Of a stretch of DNA of 39,029 nt, positions 18,706 to 26,354 are shown in pieces. Each line of letters opens with the position of its first letter. Positions within the stretch are counted from its first letter, which is position 1. The stretch is from Lachnospiraceae bacterium (lineage in GTDB: Bacteria; Bacillota; Clostridia; Lachnospirales; Lachnospiraceae). The stretch lies in the NCBI GenBank assembly GCA_021205755.1, contig JAJPWX010000022.1, positions 1 through 39,029 on the forward strand, given 5' to 3'. Below the pieces are notes generated by a model. It was not told where the DNA came from. It searched no databases and saw only the letters and a program-made list of their open reading frames with translations. The position numbers and the translations under genes were made by a program.

Positions 18706-18812
18706 TGCTGTCAGGAATCAAAATGTAGAGTATTTGACTGGTTGATAGTGCCTGTGATGCAGGCGTGAATATTCATCCTGCGGAATACGGGATGTAATGA
18801 CAGAAGAAAAAG

Positions 18813-18845
18813 AAAAAACAGCAGGCTTATTGTCTGCTGTTTTTT
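18813..18845 (+). terminator. Intrinsic terminator of the AraNPQ-like operon
   Basis: AAAAAACAGCAG (18813-18824) and CTGCTGTTTTTT (18834-18845) form a perfect 12-bp stem with a 9-base loop. Confidence 0.93.
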
Positions 18846-18965
18846 AAAGCGCACGGCAGTGCAAGAAATATTCTGGCTGATGTCGTGCGCTGCCGATGCA
18901 GACGGGCAGGAGACCGCTCCATGCCCGATCACGAAAATGACTGGCCAGGGAGAGGACAGAGGAAA

Positions 18966-19922
18966 ATGAGCGCGTATTTATTTGTACATTTTAGAGAAAC
19001 GACCACCCCTGACGGGGAACAGGTTTATTTTGGAATCAGCCGGGATGGGCTTCACTGGGAACAGACAAATGGTGGCAGACCGGTTCTCTGGTGCTATTAT
19101 GGAGACAAAGGGGCGAGGGATTTCACGATTGCGTACTGTAAATACACAAAGAAGTATGTGATTGTGGGCACTGACCTGAGCCTTTCTTATGGACTGAGAG
19201 GAAAATATCACCATTCCTGGGCGGAGATTAGTCGGCACGGCAGCAAGGCTTTTTCTGTGTGGGACTCTGCTGACCTGCTGAACTGGAGTGAGCAGCGTCT
19301 GGTAACAGTGGGGGATAAGAATTTTGGCTGTATGTGGGCGCCGGATATCATTTATGATCCGGAAGAGGAAGACTATGTCATGCACTGGAGCTCTGCTCAT
19401 TCCGGAAATGGTTTCGGAGACAAAGCGATATATTACAGCAGGACGAGAGACTTTGCGGCTTTTACGCAGCCGCAGCTGCTGTACCGGAAGGAAAGTGCGG
19501 GCGGCGTGATTGACTCTGCGATTTACCAGGAGAAAGGATGGTATTATCTATTTCTGAAAAGTGAGAGAAATCCATCCGGTATACAGCTGCTCCGCTCTTC
19601 CTCTCTGACGGGTACTTATGAGAAGATTGAAGCGTTTGATAAGAGTATGCGTGGAATCGATCCGGAGAAGCATGAGGCTCCGACAGCAGTCAAGCTGGAC
19701 GACGGACGATGGGCATTGTTTCTGGATTATTTTGGCGCAGCCGGAGAGAAACAGGGGTATATCCCATTCCTCTCAGAGAACCTGGAAAGTGGAGTATTTG
19801 AACGGGCAGATGCCGCATTTTCCTTCCCGTATCGGTTTAAACACGGCACCATTCTGAAAATCACAGAAGAACAGTATGAGAAGATAAAGAGGCATAATTT
19901 TGTGCCGGAGGATAATCGCTGA
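18966..19922 (+). CDS. Cytoplasmic GH43-like glycosidase
   Basis: A 318-residue protein without a signal peptide. A probable base Asp lies in GARDFTIAYCK. Propeller motifs follow: MWAPDIIYDPEEEDYVMHWSS, an Asp in GVIDSAIYQEKGWYYLF, and a probable acid Glu in KHEAPTAVKLDDGRW. These match GH43-like arabinosidases, although the blade motifs differ from the enzyme at 8181, so it belongs to a different subfamily. ATG 18966 follows AGAGGACAGAGG; a longer frame from 18885 adds an Arg-rich start with no ribosome site. It probably trims arabino-oligosaccharides together with the GH51 enzyme downstream. Its precise specificity is unknown. Confidence 0.78.
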   Translation: MSAYLFVHFRETTTPDGEQVYFGISRDGLHWEQTNGGRPVLWCYYGDKGARDFTIAYCKYTKKYVIVGTDLSLSYGLRGKYHHSWAEISRHGSKAFSVWDSADLLNWSEQRLVTVGDKNFGCMWAPDIIYDPEEEDYVMHWSSAHSGNGFGDKAIYYSRTRDFAAFTQPQLLYRKESAGGVIDSAIYQEKGWYYLFLKSERNPSGIQLLRSSSLTGTYEKIEAFDKSMRGIDPEKHEAPTAVKLDDGRWALFLDYFGAAGEKQGYIPFLSENLESGVFERADAAFSFPYRFKHGTILKITEEQYEKIKRHNFVPEDNR

Positions 19923-19940
19923 AATTCATTGATATTTTAC

Positions 19941-19969
19941 TTGATTTGTTATAAGAAGAATGATATAAA
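19941..19969 (+). promoter_or_regulatory. Candidate promoter of the second GH51 gene
   Basis: TTGATT (19941-19946) and TATAAA (19964-19969) are 17 bases apart, 68 bases before the start codon. The gene may also be read from upstream, because no terminator is seen after 19922. Confidence 0.5.
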
Positions 19970-20036
19970 TTCGGATGGCACTGCTGTTATGGCAGGCTCA
20001 CGATGATGGATGAATATGAGGAGGAGACAGAAAACA

Positions 20037-21542
20037 ATGGCTAAATTGGTGATTCATGCAGATCAGGTTCTGAACAAAATCAACAAGGAGATTTACGGAC
20101 ATTTTTCCGAACATCTGGGACGCTGCATCTATGAGGGGTTGTATGTCGGCGAGGACTCCCCGATTGAGAATGTGAACGGAATGCGGACGGACGTGGTGGA
20201 AGCGCTCAAAGAGATCCGGGTGCCGGTGCTGCGCTGGCCGGGCGGCTGCTTTGCGGATGAGTATCACTGGAAGGACGGGATTGGTCCGAAGGAAAACCGG
20301 AAAAAGATGATCAACACGCACTGGGGCGGCGTGGTAGAGGATAACAGCTTTGGTACGCATGAGTTTTTTGAACTCTGCCGCCAGTTGGGCTGTGAGACGT
20401 ATGTAAATGGCAATGTGGGAAGCGGTACTGTACAGGAGATGTCGGAGTGGGTAGAATATATCACGTTTGAGGGCGTGTCGCCGATGGCGGATCTGCGCGC
20501 AAAGAACGGCCATGAGGCGCCCTGGAAGCTGGATTATTTCGGTGTCGGCAATGAGAGCTGGGGCTGCGGCGGCAATATGAACCCGGAGCATTACGCGAAC
20601 GAGTATCGCCGCTATCAGACCTATGTCCGCGATTATCACAGCGATTCTAAGATTAATAAGATCTGCTGCGGACCGAACGTGGATGATTATGAGTGGACAC
20701 GCCAGGTGCTTGCGACCTGCTTCCGCCGCAACAACGACAACCAGCATGGTTTTATGAATGGCCTTTCTCTGCATTATTATACGGTTCCAGGTGATGATTG
20801 GCAGCATAAAGGCAGCGCGACCATCTTTGATGAGAAAGAATATTATAAGACTCTGAACAAGGCTTATTATATGGAAGAGCTGGTGCAGAAGCATGGCGCG
20901 ATCATGGATGAGTTTGACCCGGAAAAGATTGTCAGTCTGACGGTCGATGAGTGGGGCACTTGGTATGATGTAGAGCCGGGCACGAATCCGGGCTTCCTTT
21001 ATCAGCAGAACACCATGCGCGACGCACTGGTGGCCGGACTGACCTTAAATATTTTCAACAAGCACAGTGACCGCGTGAAGATGGCGAACATTGCGCAGAT
21101 GGTGAATGTACTGCAGTCCGTGATCCTGACAGACGGTGCACAGATGGTGAAGACGCCGACCTGGTATGTCTTCCGGATGTACCGCGATCACCAGGACGCA
21201 CAGCTGGTAGAAAGCAGCATTGAATCCTCACCGATCGGACTGGAAGCAGAGTATTCCGTACCGAACCTGACCGAATCCGCTTCTGTGGACGCAGACGGCG
21301 TGTTGCATATTACCGTGACAAACCTCTCCTTGGACGAAGCATATGAGGTAGAGACGGAGATCAGCGGTAAAGAAGTCTCTGATATCTGCGGCGAGATTCT
21401 GACCGGTGCGATGGCGGACAAGAATACCTTTGAAGAGCCGGAAGCGGTGAAACTGGCCGCATTTGACGGCGCGCAGCGTACTCAGAAGGGACTGAAATTC
21501 ACGATCCCGGCCTGCTCTGTGGTGCATCTGGCTGTGAAGTAA
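20037..21542 (+). CDS. GH51 alpha-N-arabinofuranosidase (second copy)
   Basis: A 501-residue cytoplasmic enzyme. The acid/base is E173 in [13 protein letters not shown] and the nucleophile is E305 in [10 protein letters not shown]. The N-terminus ([20 protein letters not shown]) and [20 protein letters not shown] are classic for the GH51 branch that acts on arabinan and arabinoxylan oligosaccharides. It is clearly paralogous to, but not a recent duplicate of, the enzyme at 11328. ATG 20037 follows GAGGAGGAGACAG; an ATG at 20010 lacks a ribosome site. With the GH43-like enzyme at 18966 and the small gene at 21580 it forms the end of the arabinan locus. Confidence 0.95.
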   Translation: MAKLVIHADQVLNKINKEIYGHFSEHLGRCIYEGLYVGEDSPIENVNGMRTDVVEALKEIRVPVLRWPGGCFADEYHWKDGIGPKENRKKMINTHWGGVVEDNSFGTHEFFELCRQLGCETYVNGNVGSGTVQEMSEWVEYITFEGVSPMADLRAKNGHEAPWKLDYFGVGNESWGCGGNMNPEHYANEYRRYQTYVRDYHSDSKINKICCGPNVDDYEWTRQVLATCFRRNNDNQHGFMNGLSLHYYTVPGDDWQHKGSATIFDEKEYYKTLNKAYYMEELVQKHGAIMDEFDPEKIVSLTVDEWGTWYDVEPGTNPGFLYQQNTMRDALVAGLTLNIFNKHSDRVKMANIAQMVNVLQSVILTDGAQMVKTPTWYVFRMYRDHQDAQLVESSIESSPIGLEAEYSVPNLTESASVDADGVLHITVTNLSLDEAYEVETEISGKEVSDICGEILTGAMADKNTFEEPEAVKLAAFDGAQRTQKGLKFTIPACSVVHLAVK

Positions 21543-21579
21543 AGACGCTCTTTGAATAACTAAGAAAAGAGTGACAGAA

Positions 21580-21855
21580 ATGAGTAACCCTATGCAGCGG
21601 GTCTGCAAAAAATGCCTGCTCCGAGATATGGCGGAGCAGGCACAGTATACAAACTTGTTTTCCTATGTAAAGAACTTGCCGCCGGATGATAAAGTGCCGG
21701 ATAACGTTTATGAAGAGCGGCTGGTGTTTTGCCGGAATTGCGATAAATTATTGTCCGGAACCTGTATCCTTTGCGGATGCTACGTAGAGCTTCGCGCAGC
21801 GATGCGGGTGAAAAGCTGTCCGGCAGTACCGGCGAGATGGGGAAAGTACGATTGA
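21580..21855 (+). CDS. Small Cys-rich protein, DUF6171-like
   Basis: A protein of 91 residues (94 if a GTG at 21571 is used; neither start has a strong ribosome site). Six cysteines are arranged as pairs (VCKKC, FCRNCD, GTCILCGC) and there is one more near the end in SCPAVPARW. This suggests a structural zinc site. The pattern YEERLVFCRNCDKLLSGTC, then GCYVELRAAM, matches what I recall of DUF6171, a family of unknown function common in Clostridia. It starts 37 bases after the GH51 gene and ends at a terminator, so it is probably co-transcribed, but a link to sugar use is not shown. Confidence 0.75.
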   Translation: MSNPMQRVCKKCLLRDMAEQAQYTNLFSYVKNLPPDDKVPDNVYEERLVFCRNCDKLLSGTCILCGCYVELRAAMRVKSCPAVPARWGKYD

Positions 21856-21890
21856 AAAATCCTACGCACTTGAGTGTGCGGAGGATTTTT
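21855..21890. terminator. Intrinsic terminator, usable on both strands
   Basis: AAAAATCCTACGCAC (21855-21869) and GTGCGGAGGATTTTT (21876-21890) form a 15-position stem with one mismatch. It lies between the convergent arabinan locus and the ABC exporter. Confidence 0.85.
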
Positions 21891-21896
21891 TATGCA

Positions 21897-21973
21897 CACA
21901 GGCGGGTGTGGAAATTTGCGGCTTGCGCCGCACCCGCCTGGCACAGCGGATAGGGGGGAAGCACCCCTATCCG
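21897..21973. repeat. Two further inverted repeats between convergent genes
   Basis: CAGGCGGGTG (21899-21908) pairs with CACCCGCCTG (21931-21940), enclosing GCGGC/GCCGC (21918-21931). CGGATAGGGG (21947-21956) pairs with CCCCTATCCG (21964-21973). All arms are perfect. Their function is unknown; they may act as extra terminators or protein-binding sites. Confidence 0.7.
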
Positions 21974-21983
21974 ATTGATAGAT

Positions 21984-23888
21984 TTATGACGCAATCGCGT
22001 TCCCCGTATACAACTGGTAATACCGCCCTTTCTCTTCGATGAGCTGGTCGTGTGTGCCGCGCTCGATGATGCGGCCCTGCTCGAGGACCATGATGCAGTC
22101 GGAGTTCTGGACTGTGGAGAGACGGTGGGCGATGACGAAGGTCGTGCGGCCTGCCATCAGGTGATCCATGCCCTCCTGTACAATGCGCTCGGTACGGGTA
22201 TCGATGGAGCTTGTCGCTTCGTCGAGGATCAGTACCGGCGGGTCTGCGATGGCTGCGCGGGCAATCGCAAGCAGCTGCCGCTGACCCTGGCTTAGGTTCG
22301 CGCCGTCGCCGGTGAGCATGGTGTCATAGCCCTGCGGCAGTCGGCGGATAAAACCATCGGCGTTCGCCAGCTTCGCTGCTGCCACGACTTCTTCATCGGT
22401 CGCGTCCAGCTTGCCGAAGCGGATGTTTTCTTTGACTGTACCGGTGAACAGGTGTGTATCCTGCAGCACGATGCCGAGTGAGCGGCGAAGGTCGGCTTTT
22501 TTGATCTTGTTGACGTTGATGCCATCGTAGCGGATCTTGCCGTCCTGGATATCATAGAAGCGGTTGATCAGGTTGGTGATCGTCGTCTTTCCGGCGCCGG
22601 TGGAGCCGACGAAGGCGATCTTCTGCCCCGGCGTTGCGTAGAGCTTGATGTCGTGGAGGACGATCTTATCGTCCGTGTAGCCGAAGTCTACGCCGTCAAA
22701 GACCACGTCGCCTTTCAGTTCTTTGTAGTCTACGGAACCGTCCGCCTGATGTGTGTGCTTCCACGCCCATCGTCCGGTACGCGTATCGGATTCAGTCAAA
22801 ACGCCATTTACTTCTTTTGCGTGAACCAGAGTCACATAGCCGTTGTCTGTTTCGGATTCTTCATCCATGAGGCGGAAGATACGGTCTGCACCGGCCATCG
22901 CCATGATGATGGAGTTGAACTGCTGGCTGACCTGGTTGATCGGCATACTGAAGCTCTTGTTAAACGTCAGGAAGCTGGCAAGGCCGCCGAGGGTGAATCC
23001 GCCGACACCGTTCAGTGCGAGAATACCGCCGACAATGGCGCAGACAACATAGCTGACGTTACCCAGCTGGGCATTGATCGGACCTAAGAAGCTTGAGTAG
23101 GTCTGCGCATTGTCCGCGCTGACGTAGAGCATATTGTTCAGTTCCGTAAAGTCTTTGACACATTCATCCTCGTGGCAGAAGACCTTGACCACCTTCTGAC
23201 CTTTCATCATTTCTTCAATGTAGCCGTTGACTTTACCAAGGTTGGTCTGCTGTTCACGGAAATATTTACCGCTTAAGGAGGTGGCTTTTCTCGTAAAGAA
23301 AAGCATGACGCAGACCATGATCAGCGTTACGCCGGTCAGCGGGACACTTAAGATCAGCATGCTGATGAAAACGCTGACAATAGTGAACGCAGAATTGATG
23401 ATCTGCGGGATACTCTGGCTGATCATCTGGCGCAGGGTATCGATATCGTTCGTGTAAACCGACATGATGTCGCCGTGCTTGTGTGTGTCGAAATATCTGA
23501 TCGGCAGCGTCTCCATGTGGGAGAAAAGATCGTCTCTTAAATGTTTCAGCGTGCCCTGTGACACCGTTACCATGATGCGGTTGTACATATAGGTCGATAC
23601 GACGCCGAGCGCGTAAAAACAGGCTACACGGCCGATTGCGCGGGCGAGAGGACCGAAGTCCGGGTTGTCCGTCAGCAGAAACGGCGTGATGTAATCATCA
23701 ATCAGGTTTTTGGTAAACAGTGTTCCCTGCACATTAGCCAGCACACTGCAGCAGATCAGTATGAAGACGATAATACAATGAAATTTATAATCGCGGAAAA
23801 TGTATCCCATCAGCCGGGCAAGCAGCTTTCCGGGATTCTGTACCTGCGGCTTCGCTCCGCGGGGCGGCCTTTGTCCTGGTCCTGGCAT
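21984..23888 (-). CDS. ABC exporter half, BmrD-like (consensus ATPase half)
   Basis: A 634-residue fusion of a six-span membrane domain and an ATPase. The membrane part contains IRYFDTHKHGDIMSVYTNDID, typical of multidrug and lipid exporters. The ATPase carries Walker A GSTGAGKTT (near residue 428), a non-standard signature LSQGQRQLLAIARA (near 532) and a canonical Walker B LILDEATSS with catalytic Glu (near 557). It starts two bases after the stop of its partner at 23891, so the two are translationally coupled and surely form a heterodimer. An insert of about 30 residues before the ATPase (GVLTESDTRTGRWAWKHTHQ) is unusual. Drug or lipid export is likely; the substrate is unknown. Confidence 0.93.
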   Translation of the reverse strand: MPGPGQRPPRGAKPQVQNPGKLLARLMGYIFRDYKFHCIIVFILICCSVLANVQGTLFTKNLIDDYITPFLLTDNPDFGPLARAIGRVACFYALGVVSTYMYNRIMVTVSQGTLKHLRDDLFSHMETLPIRYFDTHKHGDIMSVYTNDIDTLRQMISQSIPQIINSAFTIVSVFISMLILSVPLTGVTLIMVCVMLFFTRKATSLSGKYFREQQTNLGKVNGYIEEMMKGQKVVKVFCHEDECVKDFTELNNMLYVSADNAQTYSSFLGPINAQLGNVSYVVCAIVGGILALNGVGGFTLGGLASFLTFNKSFSMPINQVSQQFNSIIMAMAGADRIFRLMDEESETDNGYVTLVHAKEVNGVLTESDTRTGRWAWKHTHQADGSVDYKELKGDVVFDGVDFGYTDDKIVLHDIKLYATPGQKIAFVGSTGAGKTTITNLINRFYDIQDGKIRYDGINVNKIKKADLRRSLGIVLQDTHLFTGTVKENIRFGKLDATDEEVVAAAKLANADGFIRRLPQGYDTMLTGDGANLSQGQRQLLAIARAAIADPPVLILDEATSSIDTRTERIVQEGMDHLMAGRTTFVIAHRLSTVQNSDCIMVLEQGRIIERGTHDQLIEEKGRYYQLYTGNAIAS

Positions 23889-23890
23889 AA

Positions 23891-25639
23891 TCAGTCACCT
23901 GCCTTTTCATCAAAATCACCGCCGCCGCTCGTCTGAGACTCGTATACCTCGCGGTAAATCTCACTCGAAGCAAGCAGCTCTTCATGGGTTCCAAAAGCAC
24001 TGATCCGTCCCTCATCCATGACGATAATGCGGTCTGCGTCCTGCACACTGGAAATACGCTGCGCGATAATCAGCTTTGTCGTATTCGGGATATCTTCCCG
24101 GAATGCGCGGCGAATCCTTGCGTCCGTCGCCGTATCCACGGCACTGGTGCTGTCGTCGAGAATCAGGATTTTCGGATTCTTCAAAAGGGCGCGGGCAATA
24201 CACAGGCGCTGCTTCTGTCCGCCGGATACGTTTGAACCGCCCTGCTCAATGTAGGTGTTGTACCCGTCCGGAAAGGCACGGATGAAATCATCCGCGCAGG
24301 CAAGCCGGCAGGCCTCCTGGCATTCCTCATCCGTTGCGTCCTTATTGCCCCAGCGCAGGTTGTCATAGATGGTGCCGGAAAAAAGAACATTGTTCTGGAG
24401 TACCACGGCCACCTGGTTACGAAGTACGTCCATGTCGTAATTCCGCACGTCATTTCCTCCAACCTTCACGTTGCCGTTTGACACGTCATACAGGCGGCTG
24501 ATGAGGTTGACCAGGCTGGTCTTGGAACTTCCGGTGCCACCCATGATACCAATGGTTTCACCAGCCCGGATGTCCAGATTGATATCTGATAGGACGTATT
24601 CTTTTGTATTCTTATGATAAGAAAAGTCTACATTCTCAAAACGAATGCTGCCGTCCGGCACTTCCATAATCGGCTGGTCTGGATTCACCAGATCCGGCGT
24701 CTCATCAAGGACTTCACAGACACGCTGCACACTCGCCACACTCATCGAGATCATGACGAAGACCATAGAGAGCATCATCAGGCTGGAGAGGATGTTCATG
24801 CAGTAGGTCAGAAGACTCATCAGCTCACCGGTCGTCAGGGAGTCCGCAACGATCATTTTCGCGCCGATCCAGCTGATCAGAATGATACAGCTATACACAG
24901 TGAACATCATCAGCGGGCTGTTGATGATGACGTTATGTTCCGCTTTTACAAATAGTTTATAAATGTTTTCGCTGGCCTTATTCAGCTTTTTGGTCTCATA
25001 GTCCTCACGCACATAGGCTTTTACTACACGGATCGCGGAGACATTCTCCTCAATCGAAGCGTTCAGGTCGTCGTATCGCGGGAAGACCTGCTGGAAATAT
25101 TTCGTGGCATGGATCACCAGAAGGATAAGCGCGGTTCCAAGCAGAAGCGCCGCGATCAGATAGATCGAAGCCAGTCTTGCATTAATCATAAAGGCCATGA
25201 CCAGTGCACAGATGATACTGGCCGGTGCGCGCATCAGCATTTTCAGAATCATCTGATAGGCATTCTGGATGTTGGACACATCTGTGGTCAGACGGGTCAC
25301 CAGCCCGGCAGGGCTGAATTTGTCAATGTTGGCAAAGGAAAAGGTCTGGATGTGGCCAAACATTTCGGCACGCAGGTTTTTCGCCAGACCAGCGGACGCT
25401 TTCGCACCGAATCGTCCGCCGAGCATACCGCCGCACAGGCCAATCAGCGCACAGACGATCATCAGGCCGCCAATCCTGTAAATGTGGTTGATATCGCCCG
25501 CATTTACGCCATCGTCGATGATCGAGGCCATCAGAAACGGAATCATCGTCTCCATGATCACCTCCAGCAGCATAAAGAGCGGGGTGACGATGGAGGCATT
25601 TCGGTATTCCTTTACCTGCTTCGCAATCGTACGAATCAT
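23891..25639 (-). CDS. ABC exporter half, BmrC-like (degenerate ATPase half)
   Basis: A 582-residue membrane-ATPase fusion. The start at 25639 is chosen because AAAGGAG lies seven bases upstream; the frame extends to 25717 without a ribosome site. Walker A reads GGTGSSKTS (near residue 366), the signature NVSGGQKQRLCIARA (near 470) is canonical, and Walker B ILILDDSTSAVD (near 500) has Asp where the catalytic Glu should be. Its partner has the opposite pattern, so one ATP site is complete and one is degenerate, as in BmrCD and TM287/288. A promoter at 25776-25804, a terminator-like hairpin and a short overlapping frame precede it. Confidence 0.93.
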   Translation of the reverse strand: MIRTIAKQVKEYRNASIVTPLFMLLEVIMETMIPFLMASIIDDGVNAGDINHIYRIGGLMIVCALIGLCGGMLGGRFGAKASAGLAKNLRAEMFGHIQTFSFANIDKFSPAGLVTRLTTDVSNIQNAYQMILKMLMRAPASIICALVMAFMINARLASIYLIAALLLGTALILLVIHATKYFQQVFPRYDDLNASIEENVSAIRVVKAYVREDYETKKLNKASENIYKLFVKAEHNVIINSPLMMFTVYSCIILISWIGAKMIVADSLTTGELMSLLTYCMNILSSLMMLSMVFVMISMSVASVQRVCEVLDETPDLVNPDQPIMEVPDGSIRFENVDFSYHKNTKEYVLSDINLDIRAGETIGIMGGTGSSKTSLVNLISRLYDVSNGNVKVGGNDVRNYDMDVLRNQVAVVLQNNVLFSGTIYDNLRWGNKDATDEECQEACRLACADDFIRAFPDGYNTYIEQGGSNVSGGQKQRLCIARALLKNPKILILDDSTSAVDTATDARIRRAFREDIPNTTKLIIAQRISSVQDADRIIVMDEGRISAFGTHEELLASSEIYREVYESQTSGGGDFDEKAGD

Positions 25640-25737
25640 TGGAGTACTCCTTTCATTATTATAATAGTGTTTGTTTTCTGCGGAAACAGGAATCCGGCTT
25701 CGCGCAAAAAACGGCATACACGCAAAGATACCGTCAT
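25636..25737 (-). CDS. Candidate 33-residue leader peptide upstream of the exporter
   Basis: An ATG at 25737 opens a 33-residue frame (MTVSLRVCRFLREAGF, then LFPQKTNTIIIMKGVLQ). Its TGA overlaps the exporter's ATG as ATGA. A terminator-like hairpin starts immediately after the leader's ATG, so a ribosome translating it would melt that hairpin. B. subtilis bmrCD is known to be controlled by a leader peptide (BmrB) through ribosome-mediated attenuation; a similar arrangement is inferred here. The weak point is the ribosome site: only GCGAG, with no good match, precedes the ATG. It could be a chance frame. Confidence 0.4.
   Translation of the reverse strand: MTVSLRVCRFLREAGFLFPQKTNTIIIMKGVLQ
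25706..25734 (-). terminator. Possible attenuator hairpin in the exporter leader
   Basis: On the minus strand ACGGTAT (25734-25728) pairs with ATGCCGT (25717-25711), a 7-position stem with one G-U pair and a 10-base loop. A run of six U (25711-25706) follows. It lies inside the leader between promoter and first gene, which is where an attenuator would be. Confidence 0.6.
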
Positions 25738-25775
25738 GCTGATATTACTCGCAGACGGAATCTTTTTTCGCAATT

Positions 25776-25804
25776 ATCATAGACAAAACGGGAAACGATG
25801 TCAA
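25776..25804 (-). promoter_or_regulatory. Promoter of the ABC exporter operon
   Basis: On the minus strand a perfect TTGACA (25804-25799) and TATGAT (25781-25776) are 17 bases apart. It gives a leader of about 130 bases before the exporter start. Confidence 0.8.
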
Positions 25805-25876
25805 GTAAAAAAATATGAACTGGGAGAGCAGGCTGTCTGGCTGGGATTCTGTCCTGATCAAAACTGAAATAAGGGC

Positions 25877-25905
25877 TTGAAAAAATCTGTTTTGTGGTTT
25901 ATAGT
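25877..25905 (+). promoter_or_regulatory. Promoter of the putative antitoxin RNA
   Basis: TTGAAA (25877-25882) and TATAGT (25900-25905) are 17 bases apart and point toward the 3' end of the tiny toxin gene. Confidence 0.65.
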
Positions 25906-25911
25906 ATGTTT

Positions 25912-26022
25912 AACTAGGGAGCCGGAAGGTGGGACGCATCCACCCGACTCGGCGTTAATAGTTACTAAACCATAAGAAATGGCCGTTCCTACCTTTTCCA
26001 GAGAACAGAACGGCTATTTCTT
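25912..26022 (+). ncRNA. Putative antitoxin RNA converging on a Hol_Tox-like toxin
   Basis: A transcript from the promoter at 25877-25905 would run about 110 bases without any good open frame. It would end at the shared hairpin 25974-26022, overlapping the last codons and 3' end of the toxin message in antisense. ACTCGG (near 25946-25952) and a GGTGGGACGCATCC segment (25928-25941) have partly complementary counterparts in the toxin's 5' leader (near 26111-26145). The layout resembles the convergent RNA I/RNA II pair of the Enterococcus par locus and other 3'-overlapping type I systems. No transcript data are available; ends are estimated. Confidence 0.55.
25974..26022. terminator. Shared bidirectional terminator of toxin and antitoxin RNAs
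   Basis: AAGAAATGGCCGTTC (25974-25988) and GAACGGCTATTTCTT (26008-26022) pair over 15 positions with one wobble. The stem includes the toxin's final codons and its TAG stop. Confidence 0.75.
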
Positions 26023-26097
26023 ACTTTTCATATCCAGAATCGCGACAATTAAAGAAACAATTGCCAGAAAAAGCATAATTCCTTCATATGTACTCAT
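26014..26097 (-). CDS. 27-residue membrane peptide, putative holin-like toxin (Hol_Tox type)
   Basis: ATG at 26097 follows GGGGAGGGGG six bases upstream on the minus strand, a very strong ribosome site. The peptide begins MSTYEGIMLFLAIVSL, continues IVAIL, and ends DMKSKK. It has a short N-terminal head with a Tyr-Glu, one hydrophobic span of about 16 residues, and a charged tail. This is the layout of the small 'putative holin-like toxin' peptides of Firmicutes, which act in type I toxin-antitoxin pairs by damaging the membrane. It sits inside a 272-bp element bounded by inverted repeats and faced by a convergent promoter. No biochemical role can be proven from sequence; a membrane-acting regulatory peptide is the alternative. 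Confidence 0.75.
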   Translation of the reverse strand: MSTYEGIMLFLAIVSLIVAILDMKSKK

Positions 26098-26293
26098 AAT
26101 AATCCCCCTCCCCGATAGGTACTCGGATTAGGTGAGAGACGTCCCCCGGCTCCCCGGTTAAACATACTATACTTTCAGTAGATATAACTGGTTGATTTAG
26201 TATGAATCATACCATAAAAACGGGGGTTATACAATCAATATTTTGCGATTGTAATCGATTATTTCGCGCCATGTCAAAAAGCGAAAACAGGGA

Positions 26294-26321
26294 TTGATTT
26301 TTTATAGGGAATAAGTATAAT
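26294..26321 (+). promoter_or_regulatory. Promoter of the polyamine genes
   Basis: TTGATT (26294-26299) and a perfect TATAAT (26316-26321) are 16 bases apart, 33 bases before the decarboxylase start. Bases 26172-26293, between this promoter and the toxin-antitoxin element, are AT-rich with no other feature seen. Confidence 0.75.
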
Positions 26322-26354
26322 GAAACTATTCTATAAAAACACAGAGGAAAAGCC

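Larger units (their letters stand above)
25900..26171. repeat. 26-bp inverted repeats bounding the toxin-antitoxin element
   Basis: Bases 25900-25925 (starting TATAGTATGTTTAAC and ending GGGAGCCGG) and the reverse complement of 26146-26171 match at 24 of 26 positions. Each copy holds a -10 sequence reading inward, so the two transcripts would start with nearly the same 5' sequence and run toward each other. Confidence 0.85.

Noticed and set aside
25109-25867. 252-residue plus-strand frame opposite the BmrC-like gene
   Set aside because: It is antisense to a strongly conserved ABC exporter gene, His/Gln/Arg-rich and without a start signal.
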